A stretch of DNA of 64,000 bases, taken from positions 4,898,001-4,962,000 of the forward strand of contig NZ_JQMJ01000004.1 of assembly GCF_000744655.1 (NCBI RefSeq), written 5' to 3'. The notes beneath the pieces were generated by a model. It saw only the letters and a list, made by a program, of their open reading frames with translations. It was not told the DNA's origin and ran no database searches. The position numbers and the translations under genes are program-made. Positions 16,561 to 24,662 of this stretch are shown here, in pieces (positions within the stretch are counted from its first letter, which is position 1; every line of letters starts with the position of its first letter). The stretch is from Streptacidiphilus rugosus AM-16. GTDB lineage: Bacteria; Actinomycetota; Actinomycetes; Streptomycetales; Streptomycetaceae.

Positions 16561-16639
16561 GTAGACCTACAGTTAACTCCCGATCTACACCGCTGTCTAC
16601 AGTGTAGATCTACGAGTTCATGTGAGATCGTAGGTCTAC
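16561..16639. promoter_or_regulatory. Nested inverted repeats, probable TetR operator region
   Basis: GTAGACCTAC at 16561-16570 is the reverse complement of GTAGGTCTAC at 16630-16639. Inside them GATCTACAC (16582-16590) pairs with GTGTAGATC (16602-16610). All share a GTAGA/TCTAC core. The region is AT-richer than its surroundings and lies between divergent genes for a membrane protein and a TetR regulator. Confidence 0.72.
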
Positions 16640-16700
16640 AGGGCCTCGGAGCCTTCTCGCACGGCGACGAAGCCCGCCCCCGGCGGAGGAGGGTGACGGC

Positions 16701-17405
16701 ATGGACACGTCCTCAATCGGTGCTGCACTTCGGGAACCCGAGGCACATCCGGACGGCAAGCTCACCCGCGAGCGAATGCTGGCCTGCGCGCTGGAGATCG
16801 TCGACCGCGACGGCATCGAGAAGCTGTCCATGCGCGGGCTGGCCCGCGCGCTCGGCCGCGACCCGATGAGCCTGTACCGCCATGCGGAGAACAAGGCCGC
16901 GTTGCTCGACGGCGTCGCCGAGACGGTCCTCGCCGAGCTCACGGTGGACCCCGCAGACCCCGACTGGACCGCCCAACTCCGCAGTGTGGCACACCAGTTC
17001 CGCCGAATCGCGCTGACCCACCCTCACGTGGTGCCCCTGCTGGTCACCCGTCCGCTGGCCACACCACTGGCACTGCGCCCCCGCGGCACTCTTCGCCCGC
17101 TCGAGGACGTCCTAGACCTGCTGACCCGCGCCGGCTTCAGCGGAGCCGACGCCCTGCACATCTACCGCGCCCTCTTCGGCTTCCTGCACGGACACGTCCT
17201 CAACGAACTCCAGGAGCTCGTCGAGAACCCCGACGAGACCGACGACCTGCTAAGGCTGGGCCTGCACCGCCTGCCGATCCACGAGTTCCCCCTGCTCCGC
17301 AGCCTCGCCTCGGTCCTGGCCTCCTACGACGGCGCCGCGGAACTCGAACGCGGTCTCGACATCCTCCTCAGCGGGCTCAGGTCATCCATGACTACCGCGA
17401 TGTGA
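16701..17405 (+). CDS. TetR family regulator with TetR_C-type ligand domain
   Basis: 234 aa. The DNA-binding domain (about residues 20-70) reads LTRERMLACALEIVDRDGIE, then LSMRGLARALGRDPMSLYRH with the helix-turn-helix. The C-terminal domain (HQFRRIALTHPHVVPLLVTR, DVLDLLTRAGFSGADALHIY) is the TetR/TetR_C_1-like dimerisation and ligand domain. The nested inverted repeats upstream are likely its binding sites, so it should control itself and the divergent membrane protein/CsbD unit. The ligand is unknown. Confidence 0.87.
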   Translation: MDTSSIGAALREPEAHPDGKLTRERMLACALEIVDRDGIEKLSMRGLARALGRDPMSLYRHAENKAALLDGVAETVLAELTVDPADPDWTAQLRSVAHQFRRIALTHPHVVPLLVTRPLATPLALRPRGTLRPLEDVLDLLTRAGFSGADALHIYRALFGFLHGHVLNELQELVENPDETDDLLRLGLHRLPIHEFPLLRSLASVLASYDGAAELERGLDILLSGLRSSMTTAM

Positions 17406-17484
17406 CGGCAGTACCCATCGCGGGAGCCATGATGTGGCGACGGCGGCGGACCGCCCGCGCGAACCGGAGTTCGTACGGCGCCGG

Positions 17485-18009
17485 TCAGCTGTGCGTCGGG
17501 GTCGCCCCGGACTCGTGCTCCCGCGAGGGGCCGGTAGCCGGCCTGGCTCGTGCCGAGGTGATCTCCTCTTCGGCCGCCGACCGGCCGAGCCAGGAGGCGC
17601 CGTCGAAGGACTTGCCGGGTTCCAGGTCCTTGTAGACCTCGAAGAAGTGCTGGATCTCCCGGAGGTCATGGGGGAACACGTCGTCGAGCTCGTGCAGGTG
17701 GTTCATACGGGGGTCGGTGGCTGGGACGCACAGCACCTTGTCGTCCTCGCCCCGCTGGTCGTTCATGCGGAACATCCCCAGCGCACGGCAGCGGATCAGG
17801 ACCCCCGGGAAGGTGGGTTCGCCGCCCAGGACGAGTGCGTCCAGCGGTTCACCGTCCAGTCCGAGAGTGCCCTCGACGTAGCCGTAGTCGGCCGGGTAGC
17901 GGGTGGAGGTGAAGAGCATCCGGTCCAACCGGATGCGCCCGAGAGCGTGGTCCATCTCGTACTTGTTGCGGCTCCCCTGGGGGATTTCGACGACGACAAC
18001 GAAGTCCAT
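17485..18009 (-). CDS. ppa: Inorganic pyrophosphatase
   Basis: 174 aa, the usual length for family I bacterial pyrophosphatases. EIPQGSRNKYEMD, YPADYGYVEGTLG and the signature DGEPLDALVL (Asp metal ligands) are all present, as are VPATDPR and HFFEVYKDLEPGK near the end. It hydrolyses PPi to two phosphates in the cytoplasm and pulls biosynthetic reactions forward. A good AGGAG site precedes ATG 18009. The PRPP synthetase-like gene at 18918 lies nearby on the other strand; both touch PPi metabolism but are not in one operon. Confidence 0.95.
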   Translation of the reverse strand: MDFVVVVEIPQGSRNKYEMDHALGRIRLDRMLFTSTRYPADYGYVEGTLGLDGEPLDALVLGGEPTFPGVLIRCRALGMFRMNDQRGEDDKVLCVPATDPRMNHLHELDDVFPHDLREIQHFFEVYKDLEPGKSFDGASWLGRSAAEEEITSARARPATGPSREHESGATPTHS

Positions 18010-18460
18010 GTCCCGCTCCTGCCGACGGCACGGATCAACGGGCGAGCCTGAGCCGCCCTCGACGCCTCACCGCGCAGCCGCGGAACACCGGCGCACCATG
18101 ACGGCCGACTCCAGGCTACGGCCGGGGCTCGCCTGCCGACGGGGCGACACCGCGCGGAACGGAAGAGCCGGCCCGGTCGGCAGCCGGGTATCGCCGATCG
18201 GCCCCCTCCGGCCAGGACAGCGCCCAGGGTTAGCATGGACTCGAGGGGATGACGCACACGACGGCAGACGCGGTGCGTCGTCTGCCCCACCCGTCGGCAC
18301 ATCAGGACGCGCCACCGCCCACCCTGCCTGATCCCTCCGCCCAGGCGTCGAATCCGCCCAGTCCCCGACCTGGGCCCCGGCCTCGAGCCCGGCCTCCCTG
18401 GCCAGGACACCCCGAGCGTCTCGAAGCCGGGAGCGACCCCGAGCACCAAGGGAGACCCCG
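18010..18460. other. Intergenic 450 bp, no supported gene
   Basis: Divergent promoter region between the pyrophosphatase and CBS genes. Long open frames are GC artefacts; none has a domain. I see no clear hairpin or operator. Confidence 0.5.
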
Positions 18461-18856
18461 ATGGCGTCCACCCTCGACAAGTCCCCGGACCGTACCCACG
18501 CCGCCGACGTCATGGTCCCCGCCGACCTGCAGGTCAGCGACCACACCGCCGTCGACAAGGCCCTGGACATCCTGCACAGCGCCCACGTGGAGCACCTGCT
18601 CGTCCGAGGCGACGACGGCCACTGCGTCGGCCTCGTCACCAAGGACGACCTCAGCGGCTACCTGTCCCAGCCCTGGTACAGCCAGCACGCCCGGCTGCGC
18701 GACCTCGTCCGCCCGCTCGAACCCTTCGCGCACCCCGACACCCCGATCGACGCCGTCGCCAGCGCCATGCGCGAACACGACGCACACGTCTGGCCCGTCG
18801 TCGACGCCGACGGCTTCGCGCTGGGCGTCATCACCGCCGAGCAGCTCAGCAGCTGA
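18461..18856 (+). CDS. CBS-domain pair protein
   Basis: 131 aa, essentially two CBS motifs: VMVPADLQVSDHTAVDKALD then LLVRGDDGHCVGLVTKDDLS, and LEPFAHPDTPIDAVASAMRE then VWPVVDADGFALGVITAEQL. Stand-alone CBS pairs bind adenosyl nucleotides and act as energy sensors. GGGAG precedes the ATG. It is followed after 61 bp by the PRPP synthetase-like gene on the same strand, so nucleotide sensing and PRPP supply may be linked; that is inference. Confidence 0.87.
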   Translation: MASTLDKSPDRTHAADVMVPADLQVSDHTAVDKALDILHSAHVEHLLVRGDDGHCVGLVTKDDLSGYLSQPWYSQHARLRDLVRPLEPFAHPDTPIDAVASAMREHDAHVWPVVDADGFALGVITAEQLSS

Positions 18857-18897
18857 CCGACTGGCCGCCCGGGGGCGGGTCGCGGAGAGGAGTCGTC

Positions 18898-18921
18898 GTG
18901 GCACACGCGGATCGGCGATGA
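18898..18921 (+). promoter_or_regulatory. Seven-codon upstream ORF overlapping the PRPP synthetase start
   Basis: A GTG at 18898, preceded by GGAGAGGAG at good spacing, opens VAHADRR and stops at TGA 18919-18921, which overlaps ATG 18918 (ATGA). The main ATG itself lacks a good ribosome site. Translation of the large gene may depend on re-initiation from this mini-ORF. Confidence 0.45.
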
Positions 18922-19883
18922 GGCCTCGGATCGTCGCGGGGACAGGCCACCGAGCCCTGGCGCAGGCCGTCGCGGCAACGCTCGGTACCGAACCGGTGGC
19001 CTGCGAGACCGAACGTTTCCCCGACGGCGAACTGCGGCCCGTGGTGGGCGACGTGCAGGGCGCGGACCTGTACCTGGTCCAGCCCACGGGGCCGCCGGTG
19101 AACGACAACCTCGTGGAGCTGCTGCTCCTGCTCGACGCGTGCCACCGGGGAGGCGCGCGCAGACTCACCGCGCTCGTACCGTACTTCGGCTACGCCCGGC
19201 AGGACCGGCGCACCACCGCCGGGCAGCCGGTGGGCGCCCGCGTCGCCGCCGACCTGCTGGTGGCCGCAGGCGCCGACCGGCGGGTCGTCATCGATCCGCA
19301 CACCGCCGCGCTCGAGGCGATGTGCGGCGTCCCGGTCGAAGTGCTCACCGCCGTGCCGCTGCTCGCGGACGCGCTGGGCCAGGAACTGTCCCGGGCCGCC
19401 GTGCTGGTCGCACCCGACCTCGGCGCGGTCAAGCTCGTCGAGCACTACGGCCGCCTGCTGCGCCTCCCCGTGGCCGTGGTCCGCAAGACACGTGTGTCCG
19501 GCACGCAGGTGCTGGCCGAGGAACTGGTCGGACGCGTCGCGGAGCGACCTGCGGTGATCATCGACGACATGATCAGCACCGCAGGCACAGTCGAGACGGC
19601 CGTGAAGGTCCTGCTCGCCCACGGCGCCGTCGCCGACATCACCGTGGCCACGACCCACGCCCTGCTCGTCGGCGGCGCCCGGGACCGGCTCCGACGGCTT
19701 CCGATCCGCCGTCTGGTCGTCACCGACACCCTTCCCGTGGAGCCTGCCGGAGGGTTGCCGCTCCAGGTGTGCTCCGTGGCTCCGCTGCTCGCCGATGCCG
19801 TCGACCTGCTGCACGGCGACGAGCCCGCCGTGGCGTCCCCGGTCCAGGGTGGGGTGGGCGGCATCCGGGCGTACCCGGGGTGA
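18918..19883 (+). CDS. prs: Ribose-phosphate pyrophosphokinase (PRPP synthetase)
   Basis: 321 aa, typical length. RFPDGELRP, VPYFGYARQDRRT (flexible loop; the usual PYARQDRK is varied), DLLVAAGADRRVVIDPHTAA, VAPDLGAVKLVEHYG and the PRPP loop VIIDDMISTAGTVETAV are present. It makes PRPP from ribose 5-phosphate and ATP. Some core residues differ from housekeeping Prs, so this may be a second paralogue rather than the essential copy. Translation may be coupled to the mini-ORF at 18898. Confidence 0.9.
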   Translation: MRPRIVAGTGHRALAQAVAATLGTEPVACETERFPDGELRPVVGDVQGADLYLVQPTGPPVNDNLVELLLLLDACHRGGARRLTALVPYFGYARQDRRTTAGQPVGARVAADLLVAAGADRRVVIDPHTAALEAMCGVPVEVLTAVPLLADALGQELSRAAVLVAPDLGAVKLVEHYGRLLRLPVAVVRKTRVSGTQVLAEELVGRVAERPAVIIDDMISTAGTVETAVKVLLAHGAVADITVATTHALLVGGARDRLRRLPIRRLVVTDTLPVEPAGGLPLQVCSVAPLLADAVDLLHGDEPAVASPVQGGVGGIRAYPG

Positions 19884-19934
19884 CCTGGGGTGGGTCGTCT
19901 CGCACATCCGCCGCGAGCCGCGCAGGCTGGGTGC

Positions 19935-20207
19935 ATGACGATGGACATCGACCTGGAGGCCCTGACCGACCGGATCATGGACGACGCCCGCAGGGGCGAC
20001 CGGGCAGCCGTGGAGCAGGCCCTCGCCGCCTGGGGTATGAAGGGCATGGCGGCGGGATTCCTGGTCGCGCAGCAGCAGGACGTCCGGCTTCTCCTCGACG
20101 GCCAGGTCGAGCGGCTGCTCGACTACGCGAGGGCGAACGGGGCCACGCCGGAAGCGCTGAAGTGGCTCCAGGAACAACTGGACGGGGCACAGCCCCCGGC
20201 CGGCTAG
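19935..20207 (+). CDS. Small hypothetical helical protein, 90 aa
   Basis: MTMDIDLEALTDRIMDDARR opens an all-helical acidic protein (AVEQALAAWGMKGMAAGFLV, LLDGQVERLLDYARANG). No membrane segment and no known domain. It lies 51 bp after the prs-like gene on the same strand. The ribosome site is weak. A GCCCGC/GCGGGC hairpin just downstream separates it from the convergent gene. Confidence 0.6.
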   Translation: MTMDIDLEALTDRIMDDARRGDRAAVEQALAAWGMKGMAAGFLVAQQQDVRLLLDGQVERLLDYARANGATPEALKWLQEQLDGAQPPAG

Positions 20208-20218
20208 CACAGCCGCGC

Positions 20219-20246
20219 TGCCCGCTCCCGGCGCCCGGCGCGGGCG
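20219..20246. terminator. Putative bidirectional terminator hairpin
   Basis: GCCCGC near 20219 can pair with GCGGGC near 20240 around a GC-rich loop. It lies between the convergent genes ending at 20207 and 20247. Confidence 0.4.
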
Positions 20247-20414
20247 TCAGCGCTGGGCCTGGCGCCCCGATCGCCTCCAGCGCCAGCCCAGGTAGATCAG
20301 ATCGGCCACCAGGAGCACCGCTCCGATGACCAGGAGGTACAGCAGGCCCTTGGCGACGGCGCCGACGATCCCGAGCACGATCGCCACGATGATCACGAAC
20401 AGGAACAGAGCCAT
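20247..20414 (-). CDS. Small hydrophobic membrane protein, 55 aa
   Basis: ATG 20414 opens MALFLFVIIVAIVLGIVGAV, then AKGLLYLLVIGAVLLVADLI and a basic tail YLGWRWRRSGRQAQR. Two transmembrane helices fill nearly the whole protein. Proteins of this type are common in Streptomyces beside PRC-barrel and stress genes and are called hydrophobic protein. The function is unknown. Confidence 0.78.
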   Translation of the reverse strand: MALFLFVIIVAIVLGIVGAVAKGLLYLLVIGAVLLVADLIYLGWRWRRSGRQAQR

Positions 20415-20445
20415 CACGCCCACCCTTCCGTGCGGGGCATGTCGG

Positions 20446-20805
20446 TCAGCGCCGTGCGAGTTGCCGCTCGCCCGCCGCGCCGGGCTGGTAGGACAGGCCG
20501 TAGTGCCGGAAGATCGCTTCCTCCTCCGTCGCGGGCAGGACGTCGTCCACCCCGATCGCCGGGCACCCCTTCACTTGCGACTTCGCGTAGTTGACCCGGA
20601 CGTACCCGGGGCCGACGACCGCTCCGTCCAGGGGAACGAAGACGAGCCGGTGACGGGTGGGCAGGCCGACCTGCACCGTGGCCATGGCCGGCGCGTCGGT
20701 GGTGGTGTCCACATAGACCGCCTCCATCACGCCGATCTTGTGGCCGCCCGGGTCCACGACGTCCCGGGTGCGCCATTCACGGATGTCCGCAGCCTCGATC
20801 ACCAT
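20446..20805 (-). CDS. PRC-barrel domain protein
   Basis: 119 aa from ATG 20805, with GGAAGGGGG upstream. ADIREWRTRDVVDPGGHKIG and VMEAVYVDTTTDAPAMATVQ form the PRC-barrel; VGLPTRHRLVFVPLDGAVVG and VRVNYAKSQVKGCPAI follow. The C-terminal EEAIFRHYGLSYQPG is typical of the actinobacterial stress-associated version. Probably a cytoplasmic adaptor. It is followed by the small hydrophobic gene after 31 bp, likely one transcript. Confidence 0.85.
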   Translation of the reverse strand: MVIEAADIREWRTRDVVDPGGHKIGVMEAVYVDTTTDAPAMATVQVGLPTRHRLVFVPLDGAVVGPGYVRVNYAKSQVKGCPAIGVDDVLPATEEEAIFRHYGLSYQPGAAGERQLARR

Positions 20806-20855
20806 GTGGCCCCCTTCCTCGGGATGTCCCCATTCAGCTTGCCCCCCGACTCCGG

Positions 20856-21836
20856 TCAGAGCCAGTCCTTGCGTTTGAAGGCGACGTACAGCAGCACCGA
20901 GAGGACGACGATGACGAGACTGGAGACGAGGAATCCCGACTCGTTCCCGAAGCCGGGGTAGGGCAGGTTCTGCCCGTAGAAGCCGGTGATCGCGGTCGGG
21001 ACGGCGATGATCGCCGCCCAGCTGGTCACCTTCTTCATGATCATGTTCATGCGGTTGGCCTGGACCGAGAGGTTGGTCTCCACCAGGGAGGTGAGCATGT
21101 CCCGCAGCGACTCGGTCCACTCGGTGACGCGCAGGACGTGGTCGTAGACGTCGCGGTAGTACGGCATCAGCGGCTCCGGCACCACCCCCAGGTCCGGGCG
21201 CATCAACGAGTTGACGACCTCCCGCATGGGAAGCACCACCCGGCGCAGGCGGACCAGCGACTTGCGCAGCTCGTACGAGCGCCGCTGCACCTCCTGGATC
21301 TGCTTGCGTTCCTCGCCGAAGAGCAGGTCGTCGAGCTCTTCGATGCGGTCGTCGAAATGCTGTACGGCAGCGAAGTGCCCGTCCACCAGGTAGTCGAGCA
21401 GGCCGTACAGCAGCAGGCCCACGCCGGGCGCCGGGGAAGCGGCGGCGGGCGCCCGGTCCCAGCGGGCCACCACCTCGTCGATCGGCAGACCGGTGTCCTT
21501 GCGGACGGTGATCAGCGCGTTCGCGGTGATCAGTACGGCGATCTCACTGGTCACCAGGCTCACGCCGTCGGGCGCGACGGAGACCGCGTAGGCGCTGAGG
21601 AACTGGTGTGACCGGTAGCTGTCCAGTTTCGGGCGCTGTCCGGTGTGCACGGCGTCCTCGAGCGCGAGCTCGTGCAGCCCCAGCTCCTCGCCCACCGCCG
21701 CGAAGTCGGCCGGCTCCGGTCGACACAGGTCCAGCCACACGACGGCGTCCGGCTCCGCCAGGTACCGCGAGACGTCGCTCACCGGGAAGCCCTCGCGGGC
21801 GAGGACGCCGCTTCGGTAGAGCCGGGTACGGGCCAT
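20856..21836 (-). CDS. corA: CorA-family divalent cation transporter
   Basis: 326 aa from ATG 21836. The long N-terminal cytoplasmic domain (VVWLDLCRPEPADFAAVGEE, LGLHELALEDAVHTGQRPKL) and the stalk helix (ERKQIQEVQRRSYELRKSLV) lead into two C-terminal membrane helices. At the pore the usual YGMN is YGQN (ITGFYGQNLPYPGFG), a GxN variant seen in other actinobacterial CorA proteins as I recall. It would conduct Mg2+ or a related ion into the cell. The substrate is not certain because of the variant loop. Confidence 0.9.
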   Translation of the reverse strand: MARTRLYRSGVLAREGFPVSDVSRYLAEPDAVVWLDLCRPEPADFAAVGEELGLHELALEDAVHTGQRPKLDSYRSHQFLSAYAVSVAPDGVSLVTSEIAVLITANALITVRKDTGLPIDEVVARWDRAPAAASPAPGVGLLLYGLLDYLVDGHFAAVQHFDDRIEELDDLLFGEERKQIQEVQRRSYELRKSLVRLRRVVLPMREVVNSLMRPDLGVVPEPLMPYYRDVYDHVLRVTEWTESLRDMLTSLVETNLSVQANRMNMIMKKVTSWAAIIAVPTAITGFYGQNLPYPGFGNESGFLVSSLVIVVLSVLLYVAFKRKDWL

Positions 21837-21918
21837 GCTCCGACCATAACCGCGACACTTCGGCAGGGCCGGACGCGGCCGACGCCTGCGGAGTGTCACC
21901 CCCCTGCGCCGCGAGTCC

Positions 21919-23241
21919 TCAGGTCCGGCCGTACCGGGTCGCGTCGTCGGCGAACTCCCGGGCCATCTCCTCGGTCACCGTCGCCCGGGTGCTGCCGATG
22001 GCGTCCAGGTAGTCCGCAGTGGTGGGACGTGCCCGTTCGCCGGTGTCGAGAGTGCGCTCGAAGACCGTCTGGGCGACCCCCCGGGCGACCTGCTTGATGT
22101 CGGCGGGAGTGAATCCGTCGCTGGCGTCCGCCAGGGCTTCCGTGTCGGCGTCCGTGCCCGTCTTGGCGATGTACCCGGTCCACAACGCGATGCGGGCCTC
22201 CCGGTCCGGCGGCCCGACCGGCAGGACGTAGTCGAAGCGGCCATGCCGCAGGAAAGCCGGGTCCAAGGCGGAGACCGCGTTGGTGGCGCACACCAGCAGC
22301 CTGCCGTCACGCTCACGGAAGCTCACGATCGACTTGAGGAGCTCGTTGACCACGCCGACCGACGCCGGGTCCGCGAGGTTGCGCGTACTGGCGACCTCTT
22401 CGACCTCGTCGATGAAGACCAGCACCCGGTCGAGCTCCGCGATCTGCCCGAAACGATGCCCGAGGCCCGTGGCGAGCCCACCCTCCAACGCCAGCCGTGA
22501 GGGAAAGAGCTCGACGAACGGCCACCCGAGCCGGCCGGCCACCGCTCGGGCGAACGTGCTCTTCCCCGTTCCGGGTGGCCCGAACAGCACCACCGCCCGG
22601 GGAGGTTCCACGCCGTGCTCGTCCGCGACCTCGGGATTGGCCAGCGGGAGCACCAGACGCCGTTCGATGAGCCGCTTCTCGTCGGTCATGCCTCTCAGCT
22701 GCCCCCAGAGACCGGCATCGGGCACCGATCCCCCCAGCGACGCCAGAACCGCTGAGCCCTGTGCGCTCACCACGGCGACCTTCTCGAAGTACGTCAGGCC
22801 CTGGTGGGGGGAGAAGCCCGAGTTGCCCAACGCCGTGGCACCGGTCGCCTCCGCCGAGAGAACGGCGGCGACGATCCTGGCTCCGGCCGCCTGGAGACGA
22901 TGCTCCAGTGCCGAGACCAGCGCCGTGCCGAGGCCCAGGTTGCGCCAGGCCGGATGCAGGGCGACGCGCAGCACCCAGGCCCGGTCCCCGTCCACCCGGC
23001 CCACCGCCGCACCCACGAGATGTCCCTCGGCCACCGCGACCACGCTCGGATTCCCGGCCTGCAGCGCGGCCACGACCTCCGAGAGACGGAAGACAGCGGG
23101 CGGGTCCGCGCCGGCGTTCTCGCCGTCCAGCCGCACCACTGCCTCGAGATCGTCCGGCGTGGAGTCACGGACATGCCACACGGCCACAGCCGGATCTCGG
23201 GGATCGTAGTCCCCAGGCTTCCCTGTCGTCCGGCGGTCCAC
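21919..23241 (-). CDS. GNAT acetyltransferase fused to an AAA+ ATPase
   Basis: 440 aa. Residues about 20-160 form a GNAT domain (VVRLDGENAGADPP, acetyl-CoA loop LHPAWRNLGLGTALVSALEH, ending GLTYFEKVAVV). Residues about 185-440 form an AAA+ module: Walker A GPPGTGKST, Walker B VLVFIDEVEEV, sensor CATNAVSALDPAFLRHGRFD (Arg finger region), and a lid helix bundle. The ATPase resembles cell-division protein 48/FtsH-type remodelers. The fusion suggests acetylation and remodelling of the same target; no partner is identified. It lies 3 bp after the DUF5994 gene, so they form an operon. Confidence 0.87.
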   Translation of the reverse strand: MDRRTTGKPGDYDPRDPAVAVWHVRDSTPDDLEAVVRLDGENAGADPPAVFRLSEVVAALQAGNPSVVAVAEGHLVGAAVGRVDGDRAWVLRVALHPAWRNLGLGTALVSALEHRLQAAGARIVAAVLSAEATGATALGNSGFSPHQGLTYFEKVAVVSAQGSAVLASLGGSVPDAGLWGQLRGMTDEKRLIERRLVLPLANPEVADEHGVEPPRAVVLFGPPGTGKSTFARAVAGRLGWPFVELFPSRLALEGGLATGLGHRFGQIAELDRVLVFIDEVEEVASTRNLADPASVGVVNELLKSIVSFRERDGRLLVCATNAVSALDPAFLRHGRFDYVLPVGPPDREARIALWTGYIAKTGTDADTEALADASDGFTPADIKQVARGVAQTVFERTLDTGERARPTTADYLDAIGSTRATVTEEMAREFADDATRYGRT

Positions 23242-23244
23242 GGG

Positions 23245-23727
23245 TCACACCGCAGGTGCGATGCCGGTCTTGACGAAGATCTGCCGGGCCGAGTCCGAGG
23301 CGCCGGCCAGCACCGCCGCGGCCATGGCGGCCTGGGCGGCCGCAGGGTCCATGTCGGGCGGCACGACCAGGAGCACGAAGTGGTCGTGGGCGCCGCGGGT
23401 GAGGATCACCGTGTCGTCGCCGACCGGGAACCAGTCGATATGGACGACCCGGTCGTCGACGGTCATCCGTCCCGGCACCTCGTCCCACGCGACGGCGTCC
23501 AGGCCCACCCGTTCGATCGGTCCCACGGACTCCGTCACCGCCGTGATGAGTGCCGGAAGCTCCGCAGCCAGGTCGCGTGAGCGCGGCCACCAGGCCCCGT
23601 CGTGCGCCCCGAGCCGCGACGCGGTCGTCTCCAGCCGCAGGACCACCGCACCGGGCGCCCGCGGCCAGTCGTTCCCGTCCGGCAGCAGCCTTCCCGCTGA
23701 CGGCGTGATGGAAGGATCGACACTCAT
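23245..23727 (-). CDS. DUF5994 family protein (second copy)
   Basis: 160 aa: VVLRLETTASRLGAHDGAWW, then PRSRDLAAELPALITAVTES and VGLDAVAWDEVPGRM, VVHIDWFPVGDDTVILTRGA, FVLLVVPPDMDPAAAQAAMA. Same layout as 11157-11774 but shorter at both ends. The conserved GAWWPxSxDLxxELPxLI block marks the family. Function unknown. Immediately followed by the GNAT-AAA gene. Confidence 0.78.
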   Translation of the reverse strand: MSVDPSITPSAGRLLPDGNDWPRAPGAVVLRLETTASRLGAHDGAWWPRSRDLAAELPALITAVTESVGPIERVGLDAVAWDEVPGRMTVDDRVVHIDWFPVGDDTVILTRGAHDHFVLLVVPPDMDPAAAQAAMAAAVLAGASDSARQIFVKTGIAPAV

Positions 23728-24013
23728 GGGACACCGCCTGTCCGCAACGGACCACCCCGCCCGACGGCTGACGTCGCTCCGCCAGGCAGAGGCCGACGCG
23801 CCGAGCCGCTTCCGGGGCCGATTCCACGCTACTCCGGTGGGGCCGGAGTAGCGTGAAGGCCGTCGGGCGCGCCAAGCCCTGCCCCTGGCTGCCGTGGCTC
23901 CCGGCGGTCGCAGGGTCGACGATCCACGGTGGGGCGGACCCCGGAAGCCCGGCCGGCGGTCGGCCACCGACCGGCCCACACCATGTCACCTGTCCCTGGG
24001 GAGTGGAGGACCT

Positions 24014-24271
24014 GTGCAGGACGAGCCGTTGCCGCCGCTCGGGCACGCCGACGTCCGCGTCATCGCAGCCACGCCAGACGCCGCGCGCCAGGTCGCGCTT
24101 GTGCTGCGCAGCACGTTCGTGAGCACCGAACAGCGCAGCTATCCGGCGGGGCCGGACGGGACCGGTACGAGACTGCACCTCACAGTGGACACCACACGCG
24201 CCCCCGAAGCGCCCGGTCCGCTCCCCGACCGTTCGTCCGGCGGCGACCACCCACACCCGGGCGAGGTCTGA
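24014..24271 (+). CDS. Small hypothetical protein, 85 aa
   Basis: GTG 24014 has GGAGG four to five bases upstream. VQDEPLPPLGHADVRVIAAT, then DAARQVALVLRSTFVSTEQR and TRLHLTVDTTRAPE fit an alpha/beta fold of one repeat (strand-helix-strand), followed by a disordered Pro/Ser/Gly tail. Not recognised. It is divergent from DUF5994 copy 2, with a 286-bp gap that holds no other gene. Confidence 0.55.
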   Translation: MQDEPLPPLGHADVRVIAATPDAARQVALVLRSTFVSTEQRSYPAGPDGTGTRLHLTVDTTRAPEAPGPLPDRSSGGDHPHPGEV

Positions 24272-24358
24272 TCCCGGAGCGAACTGTCCCCGTGCCATGC
24301 TGATGATCAGGGACCTGGGGCCGGTCCTCTCCGGCCCGGCGCGGAGTGGGCTGAAAGC

Positions 24359-24430
24359 ACCGAGGGTCTTCCGAACACCGGCTGCGGTGCCCCTGCCGTT
24401 CTCGGCGAACGCCGACACCGGGCCTGCCCG
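24359..24430 (+). repeat. Dispersed 72-bp repeat, copy 2
   Basis: Same sequence as 11060-11131 with six mismatches; the hairpin core TCGGCGAACGCCGA is unchanged. Here it lies between two unrelated small genes, with no ORF of its own, which favours a non-coding element. Confidence 0.7.
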
Positions 24431-24440
24431 AGGCAAGGTC

Positions 24441-24662
24441 TCAGCTCTGGTCATCGGTCTCTCTGGGAGCCCGCGCCAGGGCGGTACGGCAGCGCAGACA
24501 CAGCTGACTGACTTCGATGTCTTCGCAGTCAGCATCGGTCATCGGGCGCACCTCTGCGATAGATGACAACAGTCTGTGGCAGAGGGCGGCGCCGTTGGCG
24601 TCGGGGACGATGTGCCACAGTACGGCGGTCGCGACTCCGTACTCGGCCCTCAGCGTGGTCAT
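24441..24662 (-). CDS. Small Cys/His-rich protein, 73 aa
   Basis: ATG 24662 overlaps the stop of the preceding gene (ATGA), so the two are coupled. The sequence has WHIVPDANGAALCHRLLSSI, DADCEDIEV and LCLRCRTALARAP: one His and four or five Cys including a CLRC pair. This is like the small zinc-ribbon-type proteins found beside integrases in Streptomyces elements. Function unknown; metal binding is inference. Confidence 0.6.
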   Translation of the reverse strand: MTTLRAEYGVATAVLWHIVPDANGAALCHRLLSSIAEVRPMTDADCEDIEVSQLCLRCRTALARAPRETDDQS

